This document shows positions 9,801-19,200 of a DNA stretch of 31,544 bases, in pieces. The number at the start of each line of letters is the position of its first letter. Positions within the stretch are counted from its first letter, which is position 1. Source of the stretch: CAZWDO01 sp964632485 [NCBI: uncultured bacterium] (GTDB lineage: Bacteria; JAGOEH01); contig CAZWDO010000021.1 in the NCBI GenBank assembly GCA_964632485.1, positions 1 through 31,544 on the forward strand, given 5' to 3'. The position numbers and the translations under genes are program-made. The notes beneath the pieces are model-generated. The model made no database searches. It had not been told where the DNA came from and saw only the letters and a program-made list of their open reading frames with translations.

Positions 9801-12800
9801 GTTTCAGCCGTCAGGGCGCTTAAGCCGCCTCCGCTGGCGCTCAAGGTCACCAATACGCCGGACAAGGGCGCGCCATCGAAGGTCACAGCGCCATTGATGG
9901 TGAAACTGCTTTGAGAAGCCGTGAAATTCTGGCCGGATTGCGTGGCGCTCAGATTGGTAAAGCTATGATTCGCCGGCGTGAAGGAGTATCCGGTTTTGGC
10001 GGGGGTTACTACGTAGTTGCCGCCTCCCGTTACGGTAAAGGAATAGACGCCGTTGCTGACGGTGGTCACGGTACCTGCGGCATCGCCGCTGAGGGTAACA
10101 GTAACGCCTGCAAGCGGTAGCGCGTTTTCGCGCACGGTGCCGCTAATGGTATAGTTATTAAGGGAAGCGCTGAAATTCTGGGCGGTTTTATTTTCACCCA
10201 GCGCCGTATAGCTGTAGTTGGCAGGTGTGAAGCTGTAATTGGCCTTAGCGGGTGTCACCGTATAATCGCCACCGGCGGCCGCGGAAAAACTATAGACGCC
10301 GTCCGCGCCGGTCGTGACGGTTTGATCGGTTTGATCGGTTTGGCCCTCGAGAACTTTGCCGTCCCCGCCAACCGCGCTCAGGGTAAGCAGAACGCCCGCC
10401 AAAGGGGTCGCGCCGGAGGTTACCGCGCCGCTGATAGTATAAGTCTGAAGAGCGGCGGTAAAATTCTGACTGGTTTTGTTTTCCATCAGATTGGTATAGC
10501 TGTAGTTCGCAGGTGTGAAACTGTGGTAGATTTTGGAGGGCGTGACCGTGAAATCGCCGCCGGCAAACAGGCCGGTGAAGGAGTAGTTGCCGCTGGCATC
10601 AGTCGTCGTGGTAGCGCTGCTGCCGCCACTCAGAGTTATCGTGACGCCGGCAAGGGGAGCGCCGGTGAGAGTGACCGCGCCGCTGATGCTATAGGTGGTG
10701 GCGGCGCCGGTAAAATCCTGATCGGTCTGATCGGCGCTGAGGTTGGTGTAGCTGTAGTTGGTGGGCGTGAAGGTGAAATTAGCCTTGGTGGGTGTCACCG
10801 TATAACTACCACCGGCATCGACCGTGAAGCTGTAGGCGCCGTTGCTGACGGTAGTGATGGTTTGGGAGGCGTCACCGGTGAGGGCCACCTGCGCGCCCGA
10901 GAGCGGACTGCCATTGAAGGTGACCGTGCCGCTGATCATATAGGTGATGAAATCGGCCGCGAAATTCTGGGCAGTTTGATCGGTGGTAAGGTTGGTATAG
11001 CTGTAATTAGCGGGAGTGAAGCTATAGTTGGTTTTAGCGGGGGTTACCGTATAACTGCCGCCGCTGGCCACAGTGAAGGAGTAATTCCCGCTGGCGTCGG
11101 TGGTGGCGGTGGCGCTGCTGCTGCCGCTGAGGGTCATGGTGACTCCGGCCAGGGGGGCGCCGGTGAGGGTTACCGTGCCGCTGATGATGACACCGCCTGC
11201 GGCCGCGGTGTAATCCTGGGCGGTCTGGTTGGTGACGCAGTTGCTGTAGTCGCGGGAACTGGGCGTGAAGGTGTAGCCGTTCTTGGAAGGCGTCACCGTG
11301 TAACTGCCCGAGGAGGCCAGGCCGCTGAAGGAGTAGTTGCCGCTGGCGTCGGTGGTGGTGGAGGAACTGCTTGAGCCGGTGAGGGACATAGTGACACCGG
11401 CGAGCGGATTGCCATTGAGCGTTACAGTGCCGCTAATATTGAAAGTCTGGTCGGTAGTTGTGAAGGTGACCTGATCGCCGTAGGCGGTGCCGACCGTGTT
11501 GGTGGCGTAGGCGCGCACGTAATAGGGAGTATTGGCGGTCAGTCCACTGAGCGAGCCCGTGAAAGCGCCGGTGGAGGCTTTGCCGCCCAAATCGACATTG
11601 GAGTTGGCGGTGGTGGGCGTGCCGGTAGTATTCCAGCAAAAGCCATGGGCCGTGGGATTGGCGGAACCGAGACTGGTGAGGTTGCCGTTACCGGTGGCCG
11701 AAGTCTGGCCGATACCGCTCACCGCCTGAGTGGTCACCGTGGGCGCCGATGGCGGGGGCGTGCCCGGCGTGGCATACACGCGAATCACGGGATCTCGGTC
11801 GTTCTTGGCTGTCCAGCTACTGCCGTTTGAACTGATCCAAAAAACTCCGGATTCCAGGGTACATGTAGAATAACCCGCTGATTCTTTTTCAAAGGGGATC
11901 GGAAGATTATATCCCGGGGTGGTATATTTGACCTTCACATAAAAATCGTTGCCGCTGGTCATATTGACGTCCGTGCCCAGATCCCAGGTATAATAACCGG
12001 CATAAGTACAGGACTGGGCGGCCAGATGGGCCAACTCATTGGAAAGGGTAGTACCGTTGAAATCGTCGTAGATCCAAATTTCGACGGTGGATCCATCGGT
12101 ATTGGCCCAGGTGGAGACCTTGGAAAGCAAATGGTTGCCGGAAGCGGTGAATTTCACCATCCCATAGCCGACCGTATTGCTGTAACCAGTATTCCAGCCG
12201 GTCCAGCCCGTCTCATCGTATTTGTACTGTACAGCATTGGCGTTATAGGCCAGCCGCGAGGGAAATATCCCCACATCATTGTTGATGCTGCTGCTATTGT
12301 AGGCGAGGTAGAAATAGCCGCCATCGCCCCAGCCGCTGCTCCAACTGTTCTTGATGATCCAGGCGCCGGTGCCGCCGGCCGTGGCCTTGTTGTCGTCCCA
12401 GCCGACAATGGTGACCGCATGATTGGTGCCTTCGGCGCCGCTGTAGTAGTAGGTGTAGTTGCCGGCGTTGTAGTTAGCGGCGTTATAGTACATGTTGGTA
12501 TAGACTGCGCCGTAGGTTTGCAGGGCGGACTTGATGCTCGCGGCATCGGTCGGCAGGTACCAGGCGTTATCGACGAAACCCTGCAGGGTCAGGCCCGAAG
12601 GGCAGTCCACCGTAGTGTGGCTCTCATCGTAGGGGTCTTCCGCCTCGCTGTAAGGGCCGGACCAGCGCGCCAGGTAATTGGCGGCGATTTCGTAATTGCC
12701 GCCGGCGCAGGGTTCCCATACAAATCCGGTATGGCAGGTATTGAGGTTATCCTCGGAGAGGTCGTACGTGCCGTAGCCGGCGATCTGCCAGCGCGATTCG

Positions 12801-13141
12801 AGCACGGCCATGGCGGCGAAGGTCCAGCAGCCGCCGCAGCTTCCCTGGTCCTTCACCGAAGTCACGCCGCCGGTGTTGCGCAGATCGTAGCTGGCGGGAT
12901 CGGCCATCGGCTTCTGCAGTCCGCTTTGATTCAGATTGACATTTTTTTTGTACATGGGCGGTATATAGCCCAGGGCATGGCCATCGGCGGTCATGCTCGT
13001 CAAGGTTCCCTTTTGCTTCTGCTCCAGCCATTTTAAATAATCGGGATTGATTTCCGCGTGGTCCCGAGGCTGGGGGGCTTGCGCCAGCAAAACACTCGCG
13101 GCGATCAGCAGGCAAAAAAACAAAAAAATAAACCGTTTCAT
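6842..13141 (-). CDS. Secreted C1A cysteine peptidase, A/B chimera with ten repeats and type IX C-terminal domain
   Basis: 2099 aa. The order is signal peptide (1-21), pro-region, C1A peptidase domain (about 80-295; Gln99, Cys105, His241, Asn265), lectin-like domain (about 300-455), FN3-like domain (about 461-565) and ten repeats of about 83 aa (567-1416). An FN3 domain (about 1420-1515), a PKD domain with a WDFGDG motif (about 1520-1610), further FN3-like domains (to about 2000, with an acidic DDDD linker) and a type IX secretion-style sorting domain (2013-2099, starting near YPNPFN and ending in VRKISLVK) follow. From residue 1381 to the end it is identical to peptidase B, and from residue 1 to 1234 it is identical to peptidase A. 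It is therefore best read as an in-frame recombinant. AAGGAGG precedes the ATG. The likely role is surface-anchored or secreted proteolysis; the substrate is unknown. Confidence 0.92.
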   Translation of the reverse strand: MKRFIFLFFCLLIAASVLLAQAPQPRDHAEINPDYLKWLEQKQKGTLTSMTADGHALGYIPPMYKKNVNLNQSGLQKPMADPASYDLRNTGGVTSVKDQGSCGGCWTFAAMAVLESRWQIAGYGTYDLSEDNLNTCHTGFVWEPCAGGNYEIAANYLARWSGPYSEAEDPYDESHTTVDCPSGLTLQGFVDNAWYLPTDAASIKSALQTYGAVYTNMYYNAANYNAGNYTYYYSGAEGTNHAVTIVGWDDNKATAGGTGAWIIKNSWSSGWGDGGYFYLAYNSSSINNDVGIFPSRLAYNANAVQYKYDETGWTGWNTGYSNTVGYGMVKFTASGNHLLSKVSTWANTDGSTVEIWIYDDFNGTTLSNELAHLAAQSCTYAGYYTWDLGTDVNMTSGNDFYVKVKYTTPGYNLPIPFEKESAGYSTCTLESGVFWISSNGSSWTAKNDRDPVIRVYATPGTPPPSAPTVTTQAVSGIGQTSATGNGNLTSLGSANPTAHGFCWNTTGTPTTANSNVDLGGKASTGAFTGSLSGLTANTPYYVRAYATNTVGTAYGDQVTFTTTDQTFNISGTVTLNGNPLAGVTMSLTGSSSSSTTTDASGNYSFSGLASSGSYTVTPSKNGYTFTPSSRDYSNCVTNQTAQDYTAAAGGVIISGTVTLTGAPLAGVTMTLSGSSSATATTDASGNYSFTVASGGSYTVTPAKTNYSFTPANYSYTNLTTDQTAQNFAADFITYMISGTVTFNGSPLSGAQVALTGDASQTITTVSNGAYSFTVDAGGSYTVTPTKANFTFTPTNYSYTNLSADQTDQDFTGAATTYSISGAVTLTGAPLAGVTITLSGGSSATTTTDASGNYSFTGLFAGGDFTVTPSKIYHSFTPANYSYTNLMENKTSQNFTAALQTYTISGAVTSGATPLAGVLLTLSAVGGDGKVLEGQTDQTDQTVTTGADGVYSFSAAAGGDYTVTPAKANYSFTPANYSYTALGENKTAQNFSASLNNYTISGTVRENALPLAGVTVTLSGDAAGTVTTVSNGVYSFTVTGGGNYVVTPAKTGYSFTPANHSFTNLSATQSGQNFTASQSSFTINGAVTFDGAPLSGVLVTLSASGGGLSALTAETVTTGADGAYSFTAAAGGDYMVTPSKTNYSFTPANYTYTALSEAKTAQNFSATLNNYTISGTVRENAQSLEGVTVTLSGDAAGTVTTVSNGVYSFTVTGGGDYTVTPTKTGYTFSPTNYSYTDLSASQSGQNFTASQSSFTISGAISASGSPLSGVLVTLSGDASQTLTTVSNGAYSFTVSAGGDYAVTPTKTGYTFSPTNYSYTDLSASQSGQNFTASQSSFTISGAISASGSPLSGVLVTLSGDASQTLTTVSNGAYSFTVSAGGNYTVQPQKQFYSFTPSNAVFNSLAANQSQNFSAAAVLPGAPVLTSPADESVERPLDPWLSWQTELNSETYTLEVATDNAFSHLVASQSNLATMIVQISGLDYYTIYYWRVKGVNPHGAGSWSDIWSFRTLMPDLAAQIVLPTQNVTIEEGESVYFQGSEPTVNTPVVYHWDFGDGRSASVMTPGDVAFNTAGIYTVTYWYATTDGLHESNRATRQVTVEEPSVTIPLIFTVPPYHEIVKKKAWIKWQTNLPSEAEFRLGVSKLSLEPQTLPEGPKTSHFAALTRLQSNQWYYYQVLAFTDEEELESAIDSFLIRAETEDSQPPYVIRLLIFKYKTKAYLYFSYNEPSVATLFYWINPQSVTQSLAQNDYAKSHWFQLSNLQPNTTYYFELSMMDMSGNTGWFPPRNALAKAADDSPDSSFSTTDDDDSQLPAFTAWQVFLHHNGQLGMSWQTDEPCTYKLELSQSGNLIGAFSDTAEYEIERTFVATGLENGATYRVSLLITDPEGNETQYEADVQIEASTPQAPQCNFIGYEVMNDNLLVHWTSDQPATSELRWGRSTAALDQALAQNELTTDHWMALNDVALDQDVYFQVRACQPTNDICADWSSVEHYTAVDVAEGGTIPHLKSRMMDYHYGYPNPFNSRLSVVYRLKTAGKARVEIFNSLGQILSVLDDQYRAAGEYRLTWNGHDATGRAMPTGIYFYRILCGNEIFVRKISLVK
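8894..11443 (-). repeat. Ten-unit array of ~83-aa carboxypeptidase-regulatory-like repeats
   Basis: Ten units of about 249 bp, each encoding a TxxISG...YSFTV...YTVTP...FTPxNYSYT module, make up 40 percent of the chimeric peptidase. The two nearest the C-terminus (units 9 and 10) are identical over 235 bp (9009-9243 and 9258-9492), while upstream units differ more. This gradient suggests recent expansion at the C-terminal end of the array. Confidence 0.9.
9009..9492 (-). repeat. Pair of identical 235-bp segments at 249-bp spacing
   Basis: Bases 9009-9243 and 9258-9492 match without a difference. They encode two successive repeat units of the chimeric peptidase. They lie next to the duplication junction near 9000 and are a natural substrate for slippage or unequal crossover. 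Confidence 0.9.
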
Positions 13142-13202
13142 GATCTCCTCCTTAAAGGGTGGGGTTCGGGCATTTTCTTACTAAAAATTACTAATTCCAT
13201 TA

Positions 13203-13249
13203 GCGCGCGTTCAGTAGAATCCTCGTCATACCGGAAGCAGGCAAGGCTA
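13203..13249 (-). other. Leader element shared with peptidase B (copy 2)
   Basis: This is the duplicate of 3766-3812, in the leader of the chimeric peptidase. The 9-bp inverted repeat ATGCCGAAG/CTTCGGCAT recurs at 13259-13267 and 13345-13353. Confidence 0.4.
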
Positions 13250-13392
13250 TCCCAGAGTGATGCCGAAGAAGCGCTATCCGTGATTTCAGCTAAAGCGGGA
13301 ATCTGCGGTCAGCGGCGAAAAATAGCCGGTATCCATCTTAAAACCTTCGGCATGGCAAACAGTGGACCGAAAAGTAAATCGCGTCTAACTCT

Positions 13393-13420
13393 ATTATAAT
13401 AACAAATGAATTTTTGTCAA
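13393..13420 (-). promoter_or_regulatory. Sigma70-like promoter of the chimeric peptidase (copy 2)
   Basis: Minus-strand TTGACA (13415-13420), 16-bp spacer and TATAAT (13393-13398), identical to the promoter at 3956-3983. The leader to the ATG at 13141 is about 245 nt. Confidence 0.7.
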
Positions 13421-13607
13421 CATTTTTTTTCCCGGCAAAAAACCCAGACAATATATAATAAAAGCGCCGGATCGATCAGTTCGTTTACAGCAAATTTTTA
13501 TAAATCATTTACAACCCATTGGGATACAGATGAATATTGAAGTCTAATCCAATGATGTATTGATCAAATAGTATTTCAAAGCCTCAATTTTCAGAAAGAT
13601 TTTCTAC

Positions 13608-13636
13608 TTGACAATCGAAAAAAAAAGATTTATAAT
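13608..13636 (+). promoter_or_regulatory. Sigma70-like promoter of the hybrid histidine kinase (copy 2)
   Basis: TTGACA (13608-13613), 17-bp spacer, TATAAT (13631-13636). It is identical to 4171-4199, so both kinase copies should be expressed alike if the duplication is real. Confidence 0.75.
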
Positions 13637-13726
13637 AAATTAAATTCACAACGATTGAACAGATATCTATTAGAGATATGGGAAGAGTAATTGGATACCT
13701 ACATCCACGGCTAAGCGGGCGCTTCA

Positions 13727-13798
13727 ATGAAAAACAAACTGGATATCAAATCAGGCGCTAAAATCTCCATTGAGAACGGTTTCGGACAACATGGATGA
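13727..13798 (+). CDS. Possible 23-aa leader ORF upstream of the kinase (copy 2)
   Basis: This is the exact duplicate of the short frame at 4290-4361, with the same ATGA overlap to a second short frame before the kinase. No homology is recognised and the ribosome binding site is weak. Confidence 0.2.
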   Translation: MKNKLDIKSGAKISIENGFGQHG

Positions 13799-13855
13799 GT
13801 ATGATTACCGATAAAACGCTTTTATGGAACGCCATGAATTAAACAAGGACAAGAG

Positions 13856-16120
13856 ATGGGTTTTTTTGCAAATCTTCACCCCACAACGATTCTCGATTGG
13901 GCGATTTCCGTTTTCAAGGCTCCAAAATCCGCCGATAGCGCCACGCTTAAAGACTGGCGCTTCCAATTAGTAAATATGATGATTACACTCATCGTGCTAA
14001 TTTTTGTTCCATTCACATTTATCTTCACCCTCCCGGATTTTATTCACACTGAAAAATATATACTGGTGGGTTTAGATATTGCTTTGTATCTGCTCGCCCT
14101 CATCCATTTTTTAACGCGTGGGAAAACGATTCTTCGTCATCCCACGTTATGGTTGATTTATATTTATATCATGTCGATCATGTTTCACTATGACCTGGGG
14201 CCCCTGGGGGCGCGGCCCGTATGGCTAATCATGACGGCTTCGGTTGCCGTGCTTTTTTATGGATTGCGAGCCATTTGGCCGGTTCTGATACTCAATATCT
14301 CTATTCTCTATATTTTTTACTATTTCTTCGCCCCTTCTCTGGAATCCTGGACCTACGTCCTCTCATTGGGAACCAATTGGTTTAATATGTTTGCCGTCAA
14401 TCTAATGGGTTTGACGTTGACGATTGTATTCCCGATTGGTTTTATGTTGAAACGGCTGGATCAGGCTCTGGAGCGGGAACGAAACGCCCAGATACAATTA
14501 AGTAATGACAAGAATCATCTTGACGAGATTAATAAAAAATTACAGACTGAAATCAATCAGCGCGAGATTGAACAACAGGCCCGACTGGAGAGTGAATTCC
14601 AATTCCAAAATCTTTTCAATTCCAGTCCCGGGGGAATCGGTATGATCAATCTCAAAGGCCACATCATCAATGTGAATTCAAAAATGGTTCAACTTTTTGG
14701 CTATACCCGATATGAATTTGAGACGATGAATTATACCCAATTAATCTGTCCCGATTTTCTCTTTACTTTAGAGATGTATCGAAAACAACTTCTCAGGGGG
14801 ATTCCAATAAACGGGAAATTAGATATTGAATGTATGCGTAAGGATCGATCGACATTTCCCAGCAACATCAACGGTTGGTTGATCACCGATACGGATAAAA
14901 AACCAAAAGGCATCGGTTTTTTCCTTAATGATGTTTCCATCGAGAAGGAACTCGCTAAAGACAAACAGGAACTGGAAAAACAGCTCTATCAGACACAGAA
15001 GATGGAAGCGATCGGGACTTTGGCAGGCGGTATCGCTCATGATTTTAATAATATCATTGGGGGTATCTACGGTTATGCCGAGTTGGCGAAAAAGATGATG
15101 GAGCTTAATCGAAATAAAGCCCTGGAATATATGGAACAGATCATCATCGCCGCTGACCGGGCAAAGGAGTTGGTACGACAGATACTCCGTTTCAGTCGCC
15201 AGGATAACCAGGAATTTTTCCCGCTGCATTTAGCGGATTCAGTCAAAGAAGTTGTGACATTGCTCAGATCAACCTTTCCTTCTTCAATTAAAATCGAAAT
15301 AAAGATTGAAACCCAGTATGATCTCATCATCGCTGACGCTACCCAAATCCATCAGGTCATCATGAATTTGTGCACAAATGCCTATCATGCAATGAAACCG
15401 GAGCGGGGGGTATTAACGATTAACTTGTATAATCAGACGATTACAGAGAACACACTGATTTACGATGCATGGATTGATGCTGGCGAATATGTTTGCCTGA
15501 GTTTCTGCGATACCGGAAAAGGTATCCCTCCGGAAATTCGGAATCGGATATTTGAGCCCTATTTCACCACCAAGAACAAAAACGAAGGTACAGGATTAGG
15601 ACTATCCGTAACCCAAGGGATCATGAAATCGCATCGTGGCCATATCAACTTGATCAGTGAGTTGGGGAAAGGAACTACTTTTTACATCTATTTCCCTCTC
15701 AGCCGGCAGGAAACGGAAGAAAAAGCCAAACTGACCGCCAATAAATTTCATGGAAACGGTCAGCATATCTGCGTGATTGATGATGAAATTTTTTTACTTG
15801 ATATTTTTCAACAATATTTAACAGAAGCTGGTTATAAAATATCAGTTTACAATAATCCACTCACAGCCTATGATTATTATTGCCATCATCCGGATGAGTT
15901 TGATCTGATTATTACCGACCTGAATATGACTGAGATGACCGGATTGGAACTGGCTCAAGCGATGAAGAAGAATATGCCCGGGGCGCCTCCCATCATTTTA
16001 TGCACCGGATTCAGTGATATTATCAATAGCAGCAATTATCACGAATACGGGTTTTCGGCCATGCTCTGGAAACCGGTCAACCGACGGGATATATTGGAGA
16101 CGATTCATCCCTTGCTTTAA
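13856..16120 (+). CDS. Membrane-bound PAS hybrid sensor histidine kinase with receiver domain (copy 2)
   Basis: 754 aa, identical to the protein at 4419-6683, with the same membrane region, PAS, HisKA (His395), HATPase_c and receiver domain (Asp688). It lies between the chimeric peptidase, which is divergent, and peptidase B, which is convergent. In the inferred ancestral order A - kinase - B this would be the single kinase gene. The conserved pairing with secreted peptidases makes a regulatory link plausible, but nothing in the sequence proves that the kinase controls them. Confidence 0.93.
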   Translation: MGFFANLHPTTILDWAISVFKAPKSADSATLKDWRFQLVNMMITLIVLIFVPFTFIFTLPDFIHTEKYILVGLDIALYLLALIHFLTRGKTILRHPTLWLIYIYIMSIMFHYDLGPLGARPVWLIMTASVAVLFYGLRAIWPVLILNISILYIFYYFFAPSLESWTYVLSLGTNWFNMFAVNLMGLTLTIVFPIGFMLKRLDQALERERNAQIQLSNDKNHLDEINKKLQTEINQREIEQQARLESEFQFQNLFNSSPGGIGMINLKGHIINVNSKMVQLFGYTRYEFETMNYTQLICPDFLFTLEMYRKQLLRGIPINGKLDIECMRKDRSTFPSNINGWLITDTDKKPKGIGFFLNDVSIEKELAKDKQELEKQLYQTQKMEAIGTLAGGIAHDFNNIIGGIYGYAELAKKMMELNRNKALEYMEQIIIAADRAKELVRQILRFSRQDNQEFFPLHLADSVKEVVTLLRSTFPSSIKIEIKIETQYDLIIADATQIHQVIMNLCTNAYHAMKPERGVLTINLYNQTITENTLIYDAWIDAGEYVCLSFCDTGKGIPPEIRNRIFEPYFTTKNKNEGTGLGLSVTQGIMKSHRGHINLISELGKGTTFYIYFPLSRQETEEKAKLTANKFHGNGQHICVIDDEIFLLDIFQQYLTEAGYKISVYNNPLTAYDYYCHHPDEFDLIITDLNMTEMTGLELAQAMKKNMPGAPPIILCTGFSDIINSSNYHEYGFSAMLWKPVNRRDILETIHPLL

Positions 16121-16171
16121 ACGCTTGATGGGCGCTAAGAGCTATTTCCCCCGGCTCATCCTGCCGGAATG

Positions 16172-16267
16172 CCCCCTCACCCTGCCCTCTCCCCCACAGG
16201 GGCGAGGGGAAAGTTGAAGACCCTCTCCCCCTAAAGGGGCGAGGGGAAAGACCCACAGGGTGAGGGG
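16172..16267. repeat. Nested palindromic element between converging genes (copy 2)
   Basis: This is the duplicate of 6735-6830, between the second kinase and peptidase B. It has the same outer 12-bp arms and two internal C/G-rich hairpins. Confidence 0.65.
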
Positions 16268-16278
16268 AAAAAAGGCTT

Positions 16279-19200
16279 TTATTTTACCAAAGAAATCTTG
16301 CGGACAAAAATTTCGTTGCCGCAGAGGATGCGATAGAAATAGATACCGGTGGGCATGGCGCGACCGGTCGCATCATGGCCATTCCAGGTCAGGCGGTATT
16401 CGCCGGCGGCCCGGTATTGGTCGTCCAGCACCGACAATATCTGTCCCAGGGAATTAAAAATCTCCACCCGCGCCTTGCCGGCTGTTTTTAGACGGTAAAC
16501 CACCGACAAACGGCTATTGAACGGATTGGGGTAGCCGTAATGATAATCCATCATGCGGCTTTTCAGATGGGGGATCGTCCCGCCTTCAGCCACATCCACT
16601 GCTGTATAATGCTCCACTGATGACCAGTCGGCGCAAATATCGTTCGTCGGCTGACAAGCACGGACCTGGAAATAAACGTCCTGGTCGAGCGCCACATCAT
16701 TGAGCGCCATCCAATGATCGGTCGTCAACTCGTTCTGGGCCAGCGCTTGGTCGAGCGCGGCGGTTGAACGGCCCCAACGCAATTCCGAGGTCGCCGGCTG
16801 GTCGCTGGTCCAATGGACCAGCAGATTATCGTTCATCACTTCATATCCGATGAAATTGCACTGTGGCGCCTGAGGCGTCGATGCTTCTATCTGAACATCC
16901 GCCTCATATTGAGTTTCGTTGCCCTCAGGATCAGTTATCAACAATGAAACCCTATAGGTCGCGCCGTTTTCCAAACCAGTCGCCACAAAGGTCCGTTCGA
17001 TTTCGTATTCCGCTGTGTCGCTGAACGCGCCGATCAAATTGCCGCTTTGGCTCAATTCCAGTTTATAGGTACACGGTTCGTCGGTTTGCCAGCTCATCCC
17101 GAGTTGGCCGTTGTGATGCAAAAAGACTTGCCAGGCGGTAAAAGCCGGCAGTTGGGAATCATCATCATCGGTGGTGCTGAAACTGCTATCCGGCGAATCA
17201 TCGGCGGCTTTGGCCAGGGCGTTCCGGGGCGGGAACCAGCCGGTGTTGCCGCTCATGTCCATCATGGACAACTCAAAATAATAGGTCGTGTTCGGTTGCA
17301 GATTCGATAATTGGAACCAGTGGGATTTGGCATAATCGTTCTGCGCCAGCGATTGCGTTACTGATTGCGGATTAATCCAATAAAAGAGGGTGGCGACTGA
17401 TGGCTCATTGTAGCTAAAATAGAGATAAGCCTTGGTTTTGTATTTGAAAATCAGCAACCGGATCACATAGGGCGGCTGGGAATCTTCAGTCTCAGCCCGG
17501 ATTAAAAATGAATCAATGGCCGATTCCAATTCTTCTTCATCCGTAAAGGCCAACACTTGATAATAGTACCATTGGTTGCTCTGCAAGCGAGTAAGGGCTG
17601 CGAAATGGCTTGTTTTTGGGCCTTCCGGCAGCGTCTGCGGCTCAAGGCTCAGCTTAGAAACACCCAGTCTGAATTCAGCCTCGGACGGCAGATTGGTCTG
17701 CCACTTGATCCAGGCTTTTTTCTTCACAATTTCATGATACGGGGGAACTGTAAAAATCAGGGGAATCGTCACCGAAGGCTCTTCCACCGTGACTTGACGC
17801 GTGGCGCGGTTGCTTTCGTGCAGGCCGTCGGTTGTCGCATACCAGTAGGTAACGGTATAAATACCAGCGGTGTTGAAGGCCACATCCCCGGGGGTCATCA
17901 CCGATGCGCTCCGGCCATCGCCGAAATCCCAATGATACACGACCGGCGTGTTTACCGTTGGCTCGCTGCCCTGGAAATAAACGCTTTCACCTTCTTCGAT
18001 GGTAACGTTCTGGGTCGGAAGTACAATTTGGGCCGCTAAATCCGGCATGAGGGTGCGGAAACTCCAGATATCGGACCAGGAACCCGCGCCATGGGGATTA
18101 ACGCCTTTCACCCGCCAATAATAGATGGTGTAATAGTCCAGGCCGCTGATCTGAACGATCATGGTCGCCAGGTTGCTCTGCGACGCCACTAAATGGCTGA
18201 AGGCGTTGTCCGTGGCCACTTCAAGAGTGTAGGTTTCGCTGTTAAGTTCCGTCTGCCAGCTCAACCAGGGATCAAGCGGGCGCTCAACCGATTCATCAGC
18301 GGGAGAAGTCAAAACGGGGGCGCCGGGCAGTACGGCCGCAGCGGAAAAATTCTGCGACTGATTGGCGGCCAGGCTATTGAAGACGGCGTTGGAGGGTGTA
18401 AAACTGTAAAACTGTTTTTGCGGTTGCACGGTATAATTACCGCCCCCCGTTACGGTAAAGGAATAGACTCCGGAGCTGGTGGTAGTCACGCTGCTTGCGG
18501 CATCTCCGCTGAGGGCGACGCTAACGCCGCTCAACCCCGTCGAGCCGACGCGCACTGTTCCACTAATGGTGTAGCTGTTGAGGGTGGCGCTGAAATTTTG
18601 GCCGGATTGCGAGGCGCTCAAATCGGTATAGCTGTAATTCGTGGGAGAAAAGGTGTATCCGGTTTTCGTGGGGGTGACGGTATAATTACCGCCCCCCGTT
18701 ACGGTAAAGGAATAGACTCCGGAGCTGGTGGTAGTCACGCTGCTTGCGGCATCTCCGCTGAGGGCGACGCTAACGCCGCTCAACCCCGTCGAGCCGACGC
18801 GCGCTGTTCCACTAATGGTGTAAGTTTGAGCGGAAGTGGTGAAGGTTACCTGACTGCCGTAAGCCGTACCAACACTATTGGTGGCATAGGCGCGCACGTA
18901 ATAGGGCGTATTGGCGGTCAGCCCGCTGAGCGCGCCGCTGAAGGAGCCGGTGGAGGTTTTCGCGCCCAGATCGATACTGGAACTGAAGGTGGTGGGCGCG
19001 CCGGAACTGTTCCAGCAGAAACCGTGAGCTGTGGGATTCGAAGATCCGAGATTGGTGACCGCGCCGTTGCCGGTGGCCGATGTCTGGCCGATTCCGCTCA
19101 CTGCCTCGGTGGTCACTGTGGGCGTGGATTGCGTCGGCGTTGAGGGGCCGGCGATCACGCGAATGCAGGGGTCGCTATCGTTTCTAGCGCTCCAGGAGGA

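Larger units (their letters stand above)
9438..18437. repeat. Direct tandem duplication, right copy
   Basis: This is the second copy of bases 1-9000. One full period can be drawn as 9001-18437. On the right it ends inside the peptidase B gene at about residue 695, where the 83-aa repeats of B begin to differ from the sequence at 9001 onward. Both breakpoint regions are inside coding repeats and the reading frame is kept. Confidence 0.95.

Noticed and set aside
8894-11443. Regular direct repeats, possible CRISPR array
   Set aside because: The period is 249 bp, the repeats are coding and in frame, and there are no short unique spacers or cas genes.
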